This document shows positions 54,570 to 63,235 of a stretch of DNA of 64,000 nt, piece after piece (the first letter of the stretch is position 1; each line of letters opens with the position of its first letter). Location: positions 2,356,001 through 2,420,000 of the forward strand of contig NZ_NESP01000001.1 in NCBI RefSeq assembly GCF_003063475.1, in the 5' to 3' direction. The stretch is from Limnohabitans curvus. Its GTDB lineage: Bacteria; Pseudomonadota; Gammaproteobacteria; Burkholderiales; Burkholderiaceae_C. The translations under genes and the position numbers were made by a program. Under the pieces are notes generated by a model. It was not told the DNA's origin and made no database searches. It was given only the letters and a program-made list of their open reading frames with translations.

Positions 54570-54841
54570 CTGAAACGCCTCACGTGACTTTGAATGTCAA
54601 TCTCAAATACTTTGCGTCCATTCGCGAAGCCATCGGGCAGGGCGGTGAAACCGTGCGTACGCAAGCCACCACGCTCAACGCTTTGCGTGATGAGTTATTG
54701 GCGCGCGGCGGTGCTTATGCGGAGGTATTGGCACCTGGCCGCGCTGTGCGCACGGCTTTGAACCAAGATTTGTGTGACGGCGACGCGGCCCTCAGCGAAG
54801 GTTGCGAAGTCGCGTTCTTTCCACCCGTGACCGGCGGCTAA
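54566..54841 (+). CDS. moaD: Molybdopterin synthase sulfur carrier subunit MoaD
   Basis: The 91-residue ubiquitin-like protein ends in FFPPVTGG; the terminal Gly-Gly becomes the thiocarboxylate. ATG 54566 overlaps the moeA stop. Confidence 0.94.
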   Translation: MTETPHVTLNVNLKYFASIREAIGQGGETVRTQATTLNALRDELLARGGAYAEVLAPGRAVRTALNQDLCDGDAALSEGCEVAFFPPVTGG

Positions 54842-54868
54842 ACCTTCAGCAATTTCGCGAGGCGATTG

Positions 54869-55351
54869 ATGACTTTCACTGTCAGCATCCAAACCCAAGA
54901 CTTTGATGTGAGCCAAGAGCTCTCGGCTTTGCGTGCGGGTGATGCGCGCGTTGGGGCCGTATGCTCTTTTCTAGGCACGGTGCGTGAGCGCAACGATGGC
55001 AGCTCGGTGGCCAGCATGGAACTTGAGCACTACCCCGGCATGACCGAGAAGTCCATCGCCGCCATGATGGAAGAAGCGAAGCAGCGCTTTGACATCTTTG
55101 CGGCCCGCGTGATTCACCGCGTGGGTTTGTTGCAGCCCGAAGACCAAATTGTGTTTGTGGCGGTGACCTCGGCGCACCGCGGCGAGAGCTTCAAGGCCTG
55201 TGAGTTTTTGATGGACTACCTTAAAACACAGGCACCTTTTTGGAAAAAAGAAGTCACCCCCGAAGGCGCGCGCTGGGTGGATGCGCGTGTGAGCGATGAC
55301 CAAGCCTTGGCGCGCTGGGGCATTGAAGCGAGCAATTCCGTCGCGCCGTAG
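54869..55351 (+). CDS. moaE: Molybdopterin synthase catalytic subunit MoaE
   Basis: The 160-residue partner of MoaD has ARVGAVCSFLGTVRERNDGSSVASMELEHYPGMTEKS and HRVGLLQPEDQIVFVAVTSAHR, then the KTQAPFWKKE active-site lysine motif. ATG 54869 is preceded by GCGAGG. It ends the operon. Confidence 0.95.
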   Translation: MTFTVSIQTQDFDVSQELSALRAGDARVGAVCSFLGTVRERNDGSSVASMELEHYPGMTEKSIAAMMEEAKQRFDIFAARVIHRVGLLQPEDQIVFVAVTSAHRGESFKACEFLMDYLKTQAPFWKKEVTPEGARWVDARVSDDQALARWGIEASNSVAP

Positions 55352-55435
55352 CGGTGTGTGCCAGCGCACGGATGGTTGGGCTGGTGGATGGTTGAATGTG
55401 TGGTGCTTTGACCCACGTCAAGGTCATTGGCTTTC

Positions 55436-55469
55436 CTGCCACTTGAAATAGCAGGTGGCAGCCTCAAAT
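55436..55469 (+). promoter_or_regulatory. Heat-shock (sigma-32-like) promoter of clpB with overlapping inverted repeat
   Basis: CTTGAAA (55442-55448) and CCTCAAAT (55462-55469), spaced 13 bp, resemble the sigma-32 boxes CTTGAA and CCCCATNT. A near-perfect 10-bp inverted repeat (CTGCCACTTG, AAATAG, CAGGTGGCAG) straddles the -35 box and spacer. Confidence 0.65.
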
Positions 55470-55502
55470 ATTGACTAATTCAACAAAGTTCTCGGAGTTT
55501 CC

Positions 55503-58106
55503 ATGCGTATTGACAAACTCACCACCAAGTTCCAAGAAGCCTTGGGCGATGCACAGTCGCTCGCCCTCGGGGGCGACCACGCCTACATCGAACCCTCCCA
55601 CGTGTTAGTCGCCATGCTGCGCCAAGACGATGGGCCTAAATCGCTTTTGCAGCGCGCAGGTGCCAATGTGTCGGGCCTGTTGTCGTCTGCCGAAGATGCG
55701 ATGAACCGCTTGCCCAAAGTCGAAGGTCAAGACCAGGTGCAAGTGGGGCGCGACACCGTGTCCTTGATTCAGGCTGCGGAAAAAGAAGCCATCAAACGTG
55801 GCGACCAATTTGTGGCCAGTGAATTGTTCTTGCTCGCTCTGTGCGACAACAAAGGCAACTGGGGCAAGCTCGCCACGCAAAACGGTTTGAGCCGTAAGTC
55901 TTTGGAGGCGGCGGTCACGGCGGTGCGTGGTGGCCAAAAAGTGGACAACGCAGAGAGCGAAGGCCAGCGCGAGTCGCTCAAAAAATACTGCATGGATTTG
56001 ACCGAGCGCGCCCGTCAAGGCAAGCTCGATCCTGTGATTGGCCGCGACGATGAAATTCGTCGCGCCATTCAGGTGCTGCAACGTCGTAGCAAAAACAACC
56101 CTGTGCTCATCGGTGAGCCAGGTGTGGGCAAGACCGCAATTGTGGAGGGCTTGGCCCAACGCATCGTGGCAGGCGAGGTGCCCGATTCCCTCAAAGGCAA
56201 ACGCGTGTTGTCGCTCGACATGGCCGCTTTGTTGGCCGGTGCGAAATACCGCGGCGAGTTTGAAGAGCGCTTGAAAAGCGTGCTCAAAGAGTTGGCGCAA
56301 GACGAAGGCCAAACCATTGTGTTCATCGACGAGCTGCACACCATGGTGGGCGCTGGCAAGGCCGATGGCGCGATGGATGCGGGCAACATGCTCAAGCCCG
56401 CCTTGGCGCGCGGCGAGCTGCACTGCGTGGGCGCCACCACCTTGGACGAATACCGCAAGTACATTGAAAAAGATGCAGCCTTAGAGCGTCGTTTTCAAAA
56501 GATCATTGTGGGCGAGCCTTCGGTCGAGGCAACGATTGCGATTCTGCGCGGCTTGCAAGAGAAGTACGAAGTGCACCATGGTGTCGAGATTACCGACCCC
56601 GCCATCGTGGCGGCAGCCGAGTTGAGCCACCGCTACATCACCGACCGTTTCTTGCCCGACAAAGCGATTGATTTGATTGACGAGGCCGCCGCCAAAATCA
56701 AAATTGAAATCGACTCCAAGCCTGAGGTGATGGACAAGCTAGACCGTCGCCTGATTCAGCTCAAGATTGAGCGCGAAGCTGTGCGCAAAGAAAAAGACGA
56801 AGCTTCACAAAAGCGCATGGAGTTGCTTGAAGAAGAGATTGAAAAGATTGGCAAAGAGTACGCCGACCTCGATGAAATTTGGAAGGCTGAAAAGTCATCT
56901 GCTCACGGTGGTGCGCAAATCAAAGAAGAGATTGATCGTCTGCGTCATCAAATTGAAGAACTCACCCGCAAGGGCGATTTCAACAAAGTGGCCGAGTTGC
57001 AATACGGCAAATTGCCCGAGCTTGAAAAGCGGATGAAAGAAGCCAACGCCCGCGAAAGCGGCAAGACGGCTGCAGCCGGTGGCCATCGCTTGCTGCGCAC
57101 ACAAGTGGGCGCTGAAGAAATTGCCGAAGTGGTGGCACGCGCCACGGGCATTCCTGTGTCCAAGCTGATGCAGGGCGAGCGCGACAAGCTCTTGCAAATG
57201 GAAGACAAGTTGCATGACCGTGTGGTGGGCCAAGAAGAAGCCATCACCGCTGTGGCCAACGCCATTCGACGTTCACGCGCGGGCTTGGGCGACCCTAACC
57301 GTCCTACAGGCTCGTTCTTGTTCCTTGGCCCAACGGGTGTGGGTAAGACTGAGCTTTGCAAGGCCTTGGCAGGTTTCTTGTTTGACAGCGAAGACCACAT
57401 GATTCGCATCGACATGAGCGAGTTCATGGAGAAGCACTCGGTCAGCCGCTTGGTGGGCGCGCCTCCCGGCTACGTGGGCTACGACGAAGGTGGCTACTTG
57501 ACCGAGGCCGTGCGTCGCAACCCCTACAGCGTGTTGTTGCTGGATGAGGTGGAGAAGGCGCATCCCGATGTGTTCAACATCTTGTTGCAGGTGCTCGACG
57601 ATGGCCGCTTGACCGATGGCCAAGGCCGCACGGTGGACTTTAAAAACACCGTCATCGTGATGACGTCCAACATTGGCTCGCCCATCATCCAGAGCATGGT
57701 GGGGCAAGACGCGCAAGACATCAAAGATGCCGTGTGGGATGAGCTCAAGTCGCACTTCCGTCCTGAGTTCTTGAACCGTATTGACGAGACCGTGGTGTTC
57801 CACGCTTTGGATGCCGAGCACATTGCCAGCATCGCGGGTATTCAGCTCAAGATTTTGGGCGCACGTTTGACCAAGATGGACTTGACCTTGGAGGTGTCGC
57901 CTGCCGCTTTGGCTGAGCTGGCCAAGGTGGGCTTTGACCCTGTGTTTGGTGCGAGGCCTTTGAAGCGCGCCATTCAGCAGCGCATCGAAAACCCATTGTC
58001 CAAATTGTTGTTGGAAGGCAAGTTCTTGCCCAAAGACACGATTGCGGTCAACGTGGACCCCGTGCGTGCGCCAGGTGAATTTGCCTTCACCAAAGCCGAG
58101 GTTTGA
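55503..58106 (+). CDS. clpB: ATP-dependent disaggregase ClpB
   Basis: The 867-residue Hsp100 has an N-domain ([16 protein letters not shown]), a first AAA+ module ([18 protein letters not shown]), a coiled-coil middle region (about 405-530) and a second AAA+ module ([17 protein letters not shown]) with [29 protein letters not shown]. The middle domain separates it from ClpA. It restores aggregated proteins with DnaK. A heat-shock promoter lies upstream. Confidence 0.97.
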   Translation: MRIDKLTTKFQEALGDAQSLALGGDHAYIEPSHVLVAMLRQDDGPKSLLQRAGANVSGLLSSAEDAMNRLPKVEGQDQVQVGRDTVSLIQAAEKEAIKRGDQFVASELFLLALCDNKGNWGKLATQNGLSRKSLEAAVTAVRGGQKVDNAESEGQRESLKKYCMDLTERARQGKLDPVIGRDDEIRRAIQVLQRRSKNNPVLIGEPGVGKTAIVEGLAQRIVAGEVPDSLKGKRVLSLDMAALLAGAKYRGEFEERLKSVLKELAQDEGQTIVFIDELHTMVGAGKADGAMDAGNMLKPALARGELHCVGATTLDEYRKYIEKDAALERRFQKIIVGEPSVEATIAILRGLQEKYEVHHGVEITDPAIVAAAELSHRYITDRFLPDKAIDLIDEAAAKIKIEIDSKPEVMDKLDRRLIQLKIEREAVRKEKDEASQKRMELLEEEIEKIGKEYADLDEIWKAEKSSAHGGAQIKEEIDRLRHQIEELTRKGDFNKVAELQYGKLPELEKRMKEANARESGKTAAAGGHRLLRTQVGAEEIAEVVARATGIPVSKLMQGERDKLLQMEDKLHDRVVGQEEAITAVANAIRRSRAGLGDPNRPTGSFLFLGPTGVGKTELCKALAGFLFDSEDHMIRIDMSEFMEKHSVSRLVGAPPGYVGYDEGGYLTEAVRRNPYSVLLLDEVEKAHPDVFNILLQVLDDGRLTDGQGRTVDFKNTVIVMTSNIGSPIIQSMVGQDAQDIKDAVWDELKSHFRPEFLNRIDETVVFHALDAEHIASIAGIQLKILGARLTKMDLTLEVSPAALAELAKVGFDPVFGARPLKRAIQQRIENPLSKLLLEGKFLPKDTIAVNVDPVRAPGEFAFTKAEV

Positions 58107-58222
58107 CCCTAGGTAGCTGATGGGGCTTGTCCCTTGTTGGGTCAGGGGGCTTGTCCCCCACTGGACGGCGGCAAACAAGCGCAGCAGTTAGGATGCTTTC
58201 ATTCTTTCTGTTGCGCTTTTTT

Positions 58223-59431
58223 ATGACAACTTTGAACCCCGCATCCCACCCTTGGCGCGATGACGCTGCCGTCATTGGCTTGGTGGGTATTGCCCACGCC
58301 AGTTCTCACTTCTCGCACCTGTTGTTGCCGCTCATGTTCCCTGTGTTCATGAGCACGTTTGGTTTGAGCTACTCAGAGCTTGGTTTTCTGATGACGGTCT
58401 TTTTCGTCGTCTCGGGCATCGGGCAAGCTTCGGCTGGTTTTGTGGTCGACCGTTTTGGCGCACGTCCTGTGTTGTTTGCTTCATTGGTCATTTTGGCTGC
58501 CGGCTGTCTGACCGTGGCGGTGGCGCAAAGCTATTTGGGTTTGATGCTGGGGGCTGCTTGTTTGGGGCTTGGCAACTGTGCTTTTCACCCTGTTGATTTC
58601 ACCATTCTGAATCAGAAGGTATCGCCCCCGCGATTGGGCTATGCCTTCAGTGCGCACGGATTGACGGGTAATTTGGGCTGGGCCCTTGCGCCTGTGTTCA
58701 TGGTGGGCTTGAGCGCTGCATTGGGTTGGCGGACGGCTTATGTAGGAGCCGCTGGCTTGTTTTTGGCCATCTTTGTGTTGCTGGTTTGGCAGCGCGAGTT
58801 CTTGCTGGCTGAGGTGGTTGATCACAAGCAAGATACCGCGAGCGTGAGCACCCTGGCATTTTTGAAAATTCCCGTGGTGTGGTGGTGCTTTGGTTTCTTT
58901 TTGTTGTCCACCATGACTTTGGCTGTGGTGCAAAGCTTTGCTGTCTCGATTCTGCAAGCCATGCACAGCGTGACATTTGAAGCAGCCACCTTTACTTTGA
59001 CAGCGTACATGTTGTGTGCGGCTGCAGGCATGTTTGTTGGTGGTTTTGTAGCGGCGCGCTGGCCGCGTCACAGTGACAAAGTGGTTGCCAGTTGTATGAC
59101 AGTTGCCGCTTTATTCATGGCCCTGTGTGGTAGCGGCATCTTTGACGCCACGGCCACAATGACCATCTTGGCGGCTACAGGCTTGGCGATTGGTGTGGGC
59201 GGGCCTTCGCGCGACATGATGATCAAAAAGGCGACACCGAAAGGTGCCACAGGTCGGGTTTACGGCATGGTGTATTCAGGCTTAGATGTGGGCTTTGCGA
59301 TTTCGCCGTTGATTTTTGGTGTGTTCATGGACCATGGCTGGTATGGTGCGACCCTATTGGGCGCTGCCTTGGTGTTGCTGCTGAGTGTGGTGGTCGCCTT
59401 AGGCGTTGGACGTCGAACTGTGCAGGCATGA
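58223..59431 (+). CDS. MFS transporter, fosmidomycin-resistance (Fsr)-like
   Basis: The 402-residue permease has about 12 helices: IAHASSHFSHLLLPLMFPVF, GLSYSELGFLMTVFFVVSGIGQASAGFVVDRFGARPVL (the MFS loop-2/3 motif) and GPSRDMMIKKATPKGATGRVYGM. It resembles the Fsr group of drug exporters. The start is not certain: ATG 58223 has a poor ribosome site, and ATG 58193 would add ten hydrophobic residues. The cargo is unknown. Confidence 0.8.
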   Translation: MTTLNPASHPWRDDAAVIGLVGIAHASSHFSHLLLPLMFPVFMSTFGLSYSELGFLMTVFFVVSGIGQASAGFVVDRFGARPVLFASLVILAAGCLTVAVAQSYLGLMLGAACLGLGNCAFHPVDFTILNQKVSPPRLGYAFSAHGLTGNLGWALAPVFMVGLSAALGWRTAYVGAAGLFLAIFVLLVWQREFLLAEVVDHKQDTASVSTLAFLKIPVVWWCFGFFLLSTMTLAVVQSFAVSILQAMHSVTFEAATFTLTAYMLCAAAGMFVGGFVAARWPRHSDKVVASCMTVAALFMALCGSGIFDATATMTILAATGLAIGVGGPSRDMMIKKATPKGATGRVYGMVYSGLDVGFAISPLIFGVFMDHGWYGATLLGAALVLLLSVVVALGVGRRTVQA

Positions 59432-59448
59432 GTTGATCTTTATGCATA

Positions 59449-59476
59449 AAAAAAAGGGACCGTTAGGTCCCTTTTT
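59449..59476. terminator. Bidirectional terminator between the MFS and H1-like genes
   Basis: AAAAAAGGGACC, GTTA, GGTCCCTTTTTT; one loop base differs from the terminator at 35886. Confidence 0.88.
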
Positions 59477-59494
59477 TGTTTCAGCAAAACTGAA

Positions 59495-59950
59495 TTACTT
59501 CAGGTGTTTGCCGATCAAACCAGCCAACTCAAACATCGTGACTTGAGCTTTGCCGAAGACCGACTTGAGCTTCTCGTCAGCGTTGATGTTGCGCTTGTTC
59601 ACGCTGTCTTGCAGGCCGTGCTTTTTGATGTATGTCCACATCTTGCTGACCACTTCAGTACGGGGCACTGGCGTGCTACCGATCACTGCGGCCAAAGCGG
59701 CGCTTGGCGTGAGAGCCTTCATAAATGCTGCGTTAGGCGTGCGCTTTTTAGCTGGTGCTTTCTTGGCTGCAACTTTTTTCGCTGGGGCTTTTTTAGCAAC
59801 AACTTTTTTAGCTGCTACTTTCTTAGCAGGAGCAGCTTTCTTTGCCGCAACCTTTTTTGCTGGAGCAGCTTTTTTAGCTGCTACTTTTTTCGCGGGAACA
59901 GCTTTCTTTGCTGCTACTTTTTTTGCCGGAGCTTTCTTTGCAGTTGCCAT
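59495..59950 (-). CDS. H1-like Lys/Ala-rich protein with C-terminal SWIB domain
   Basis: The 151-residue protein has a basic, disordered half (about 1-68) made of five copies of KKVAAKKA-type repeats and related APAKK units, like bacterial histone H1 homologues. The second half is a SWIB/MDM2 domain (FMKALTPSAALAAVIGS to FELAGLIGKHLK). The basic half probably coats DNA. The start at 59950 has an AAGGAAA site; the longer frame is rejected. Common in Burkholderiales; possibly a nucleoid protein. Confidence 0.85.
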   Translation of the reverse strand: MATAKKAPAKKVAAKKAVPAKKVAAKKAAPAKKVAAKKAAPAKKVAAKKVVAKKAPAKKVAAKKAPAKKRTPNAAFMKALTPSAALAAVIGSTPVPRTEVVSKMWTYIKKHGLQDSVNKRNINADEKLKSVFGKAQVTMFELAGLIGKHLK

Positions 59951-60377
59951 GGTTGATTTCCTTCTAGAAGTGTTTGTTTTCAAGCCTTAGAGATATCGCT
60001 CTAAGCCATTGCGGATGCTAATTGAGAACGCACGTCTTTCCAAGCTTAAAACGACTTTTTTCTCTCGAGAATGTTGTTTTTTGTGAGTGTGCTTTGCTGC
60101 GCACCGAGTTGATGCGCTCGCACGCCTTATTTGTGATCGAGAGGCACATCGCCTTAATGCTGAAAATACATTTCACATTGCGGTGAATTAACTTGCTGCA
60201 CTGCAATAATTTTTCTTGATATGAGAAATTGAATTTCATAATTCAGAATATGTTTTGTAACCTGTTGTTTTAATTGAAAATAAATAAATTCTTATATAAG
60301 ACATAAGAGGTGATTCAACTCTTATAGAAGACTTATAGTTGATCCATCGTCAACAACTTAACTTTCTGGAGTGAACC
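59951..60377. other. AT-rich gap between the H1-like gene and aceA
   Basis: This 427-bp stretch holds both divergent promoters. No gene is supported; the only minus-strand frame (60018-60239) has no recognisable features. The right part holds repeated TCTTATA elements, listed separately. Confidence 0.5.
60290..60338 (+). promoter_or_regulatory. Repeated TCTTATA operator-like elements before aceA
   Basis: TCTTATATAAGA (60290-60301, palindrome) and TCTTATAGAAGA (60320-60331), then CTTATAG. ATAAGAG with CTCTTAT form a 7-bp inverted repeat across 9 bp. A dimeric regulator of aceA is likely but not identified. Confidence 0.5.
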
Positions 60378-61709
60378 ATGCCTCAATCACTGAACGAACA
60401 ACTCAGCCGCGAACAACAAATTGCCGCTCTCGAAAAAGACTGGGCCACCAACCCACGCTGGAAAGGCGTGAAGCGTGGGTACTCTGCTGCAGACGTTGTG
60501 CGTCTGCGCGGCAGCATGCCTATCGAACACACACTCGCTAAGCGCGGTGCTGAAAAGCTCTGGGAAAAAGTCAACGGCGGTGCCAAGAAGGGCTACGTCA
60601 ACGCATTCGGCGCGATCTCTGCTGGTCAAGCCATGCAACAAGCCAAAGCGGGTTTGGAAGCTGTGTATTTGTCAGGCTGGCAAGTGGCTGCTGACGGCAA
60701 CACGTCAGAGACCATGTATCCAGACCAATCGCTCTACGCGTATGACTCTGTGCCCACCATGGTTCGCCGCATCAACAACACGTTCAAGCGTGCTGACGAA
60801 ATTCAATGGGGCCGTGGCATCAACCCAGGCGACAAAGAATTCATCGACTACTTCTTGCCCATCGTGGCTGACGCTGAAGCCGGTTTCGGCGGCGTGTTGA
60901 ACGCGTTCGAATTGATGAAGAACATGATTGCCTCAGGTGCAGCTGGCGTTCACTTCGAAGACCAATTGGCGGCTGTGAAGAAATGCGGTCACATGGGCGG
61001 CAAAGTGTTGGTGCCAACACAAGAAGCTTGCGAGAAATTGATCTCTGCACGTTTCGCGGCTGACGTCATGGGTACATCCACCATCGTGTTGGCCCGTACC
61101 GATGCTGAAGCGGCTAACTTGATCACCTCTGACCACGACGCCAACGACAAGCCTTTCTTGACCGGCGAGCGCACGCAAGAAGGTTTTTACCGCGTTAAAA
61201 ACGGTTTGGAACAAGCCATCAGCCGCGGCGTTGCTTACGCTCCCTACGCTGACTTGGTGTGGTGCGAAACAGGCGTGCCAGACATTGGCTTCGCTCGTGA
61301 ATTCGCACAAGCGGTTCACGCTGCGTGCCCAGGCAAGCTGTTGTCTTACAACTGCTCACCTTCTTTCAACTGGAAGAAAAACCTCAACGACAGCCAAATT
61401 GCGTCGTTCCAAGAAGACTTGTCGGCTTTGGGCTACAAGTACCAGTTCATCACCTTGGCTGGTATCCACATCAACTGGTACAACACCTTCCAGTTCGCCA
61501 ATGCATACGCCAACGGCGAAGGCATGAAGCACTACGTCAACATGGTGCAAGAGCCTGAATTCGCAGCACGCGACAAGGGTTACACCTTCGTGTCACACCA
61601 ACAAGAAGTGGGCGCAGGCTACTTCGACGACGTGACGACTGTGATCCAAGGCGGTTCATCTTCTGTGAAAGCCCTCACAGGTTCTACGGAAGAAGAGCAG
61701 TTCCACTAA
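60378..61709 (+). CDS. aceA: Isocitrate lyase
   Basis: The 443-residue glyoxylate-shunt enzyme cleaves isocitrate to succinate and glyoxylate. It has [10 protein letters not shown], the catalytic [15 protein letters not shown] and [13 protein letters not shown], and FNWKKNLND. No malate synthase gene is adjacent. GGAG precedes the start. Confidence 0.97.
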   Translation: MPQSLNEQLSREQQIAALEKDWATNPRWKGVKRGYSAADVVRLRGSMPIEHTLAKRGAEKLWEKVNGGAKKGYVNAFGAISAGQAMQQAKAGLEAVYLSGWQVAADGNTSETMYPDQSLYAYDSVPTMVRRINNTFKRADEIQWGRGINPGDKEFIDYFLPIVADAEAGFGGVLNAFELMKNMIASGAAGVHFEDQLAAVKKCGHMGGKVLVPTQEACEKLISARFAADVMGTSTIVLARTDAEAANLITSDHDANDKPFLTGERTQEGFYRVKNGLEQAISRGVAYAPYADLVWCETGVPDIGFAREFAQAVHAACPGKLLSYNCSPSFNWKKNLNDSQIASFQEDLSALGYKYQFITLAGIHINWYNTFQFANAYANGEGMKHYVNMVQEPEFAARDKGYTFVSHQQEVGAGYFDDVTTVIQGGSSSVKALTGSTEEEQFH

Positions 61710-61754
61710 GCACTTCAAGTGAGAGATAGCCTGAGAGGGCTGTCTCTTGGTTTG

Positions 61755-61808
61755 TTGAGACCACTCAGCGTGAGAGCGTTGGGTGGTTTTTTATTGGGTA
61801 ATTTTTGG
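61755..61808 (+). repeat. Terminator-like repeat, copy A
   Basis: About 54 bp that is roughly 80% identical to copy B at 62225-62277. Together they flank the small Cys-rich gene. Copy A contains the aceA terminator. Confidence 0.6.
61760..61795 (+). terminator. Terminator after aceA
   Basis: ACCACTCAGCG pairs with CGTTGGGTGGT over 11 bp (two G-U pairs) and runs into TTTTTT. Confidence 0.75.
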
Positions 61809-61902
61809 ATGTGGCGTGGCGGTCCATACGATAGATAAATACTCAAACAAGGCCAGATAACTAAAATCATGATTCGAATACATATATCGAAGGTAACCAT
61901 CT

Positions 61903-62181
61903 ATGAAAAATTTATTTATAACTTTAATTTTTACGGCGGCTGTTGGGAGTGTCTTCGGTCAAGGACATTGCGCAAAAAATGAATTTGGAATCGTTGTTTG
62001 TGGAAGAACTCCAGGGGCAGGGGCAGTAGTCAATGAGAGTGGCCGAGTAGTAACGGGGCCCGGGCAGTGTGTAACGGATGAATTGGGGCGTAGTCTGTGT
62101 TCTAGAGTGCCTGGCGGTGGTGCGAGAATAAACCCAGCTGGCTTAGCTGTCTGTGATGGCGGTTGTGTGTACGCAAGATAA
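61903..62181 (+). CDS. Small secreted Cys-rich protein with two internal repeats
   Basis: The 92-residue protein has a signal peptide (MKNLFITLIFTAAVGSVFGQ) and an AAGGT ribosome site. The mature part is two similar units of about 33 residues: GHCAKNEFGIVVCGRTPGAGAVVNESG and GQCVTDELGRSLCSRVPGGGARINPAG. Each has a paired Cys pattern C-x9/10-C and a Gly-rich turn; two more Cys follow at the end. I do not recognise the family. The AT-rich 5' region differs from neighbouring genes. It lies between the two terminator-like repeats. Confidence 0.6.
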   Translation: MKNLFITLIFTAAVGSVFGQGHCAKNEFGIVVCGRTPGAGAVVNESGRVVTGPGQCVTDELGRSLCSRVPGGGARINPAGLAVCDGGCVYAR

Positions 62182-62224
62182 AAATGGACCGTATCAGTAG
62201 GCGGCACAAAAAGGCTCAACAGGG

Positions 62225-62277
62225 TTGAGGCCGCTCAGCGCGCAGGCGTTGGATGATTTTTGTTGGGTGATTGATGG
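62225..62277 (+). repeat. Terminator-like repeat, copy B
   Basis: Direct, imperfect copy of 61755-61808. Its potential hairpin is weaker, as several paired bases have changed. It immediately precedes the integrase remnant. Confidence 0.6.
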
Positions 62278-62293
62278 CAGTGACAACCAATAG

Positions 62294-62786
62294 CTGAAAT
62301 ACATCATCCCTTTGCTGCTTCTCACCGAGGCACGTAAGAGGGAGATCTTGGAGGCTCGATGGGAGTAGCTTTGAGCGGCAAACTCTTCGTGTACCCCCTG
62401 AGCAAGTCAGGCAAGTCACGATTCGTGCCTCTGTCTGGTGCCGCTATATCGATCCTTGAGAGGGTGCCACGCATTGCTGGTTGTCCATTTGTGTTTGTGA
62501 ATCCCCAAACCCTCAAGCCTTTCACCAACATCTATTTCAGTTGGAACAACGTTAGGCAGAGGGTAGGGCTTCCAAATGTTCGACTGCATGATCTTCGCCA
62601 CACCTATGCAAGCAACCTAGTGAACTCGGGAACGAGCATCTATGTTGTGAGTCGAGCGCTGGGGCATGCGTCGCTCAAGAACACAGAGCGCTTTCGCATC
62701 TATCGCAAGAGACGCTTTCGGCTGCGGCTGATTCGGTGGCTCAAGCTATTGATGTGAACTGGGACGCTGTCGGATTAGCCAGTTAG
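62294..62786 (+). pseudogene. Tyrosine recombinase (integrase) remnant with frameshifts
   Basis: Three frames join into one integrase C-terminal part. Frame a (62294 on) reads LKYIIPLLLLTEARKREILE and stops after ARWE. Frame b (62359 on) continues through PLSKSGKSRFVPLS to the recombinase box HDLRHTYAS and the LGHASL motif. Frame c (62697 to TAG at 62784) reads HLSQETLSAAADSVAQAIDV. The shift to frame c follows TERF, where intact homologues have ERYAHL, so the catalytic tyrosine is a phenylalanine and one base is missing. The N-terminal domain is absent. The gene is dead. Confidence 0.85.
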
Positions 62787-62953
62787 GAAACCCCGGCTCA
62801 CTTGTTCGCAGGTGGGCTGGGTGTTAAGTTGAACTCGCCCGTCACAATATTGGTAAAAATGTAAGTATTTTAAAAAGTAGCCTTTTATGACAGATGGCAT
62901 TCCCCCAAATCAGTAGACAAATATGATGTCAAAACTGAAATGGAGAATTGCAA

Positions 62954-63235
62954 ATGCAACGAGCGAAATATGCCCCTGAGTTCAAAGACGAGGCAGTCAA
63001 ACAAGTCATCGATAAAGGCCACTCGGTTGTCGATGTAGCCAAGCGACTAGGCATTGCTGAAGGTGTTCTGTACACGTGGGTCAGTAAGTTCAAAAAGGCT
63101 GATGAACCATCTACCAACGATCTAAAGGTGCTGCAAGCCGAGATGGCCAAGCTCAAGGCTGAGCTAAGACGCACTACCGAGGAGCGCGATATCCTAAAAA
63201 AGGCCGCCGCGTACTTTGCAAAGCAGTCCGGGTGA
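62954..63235 (+). CDS. IS3-family transposase OrfA
   Basis: The 93-residue OrfA has the helix-turn-helix YAPEFKDEAVKQVIDKGHSVVDVAKRLGIAEGVLYTWVSKF, then a leucine-zipper-like coiled coil (LKVLQAEMAKLKAELRRTTEERDILKKA). It binds the IS ends and multimerises. ATG 62954 follows TGGAGA; TTG 62948 is possible. It overlaps orfB by 4 nt (GTGA). Confidence 0.9.
   Translation: MQRAKYAPEFKDEAVKQVIDKGHSVVDVAKRLGIAEGVLYTWVSKFKKADEPSTNDLKVLQAEMAKLKAELRRTTEERDILKKAAAYFAKQSG

Noticed and set aside
58122..58157. Two GGGGCTTGTCCC repeats after clpB, considered as a terminator or CRISPR-like repeat
   Set aside because: Only two copies 12 bp apart, small hairpins, no T run.
59495..59950. Short repetitive DNA considered as a tandem-repeat array or CRISPR
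   Set aside because: The repetition comes from the Lys/Ala codon repeats of the H1-like protein.
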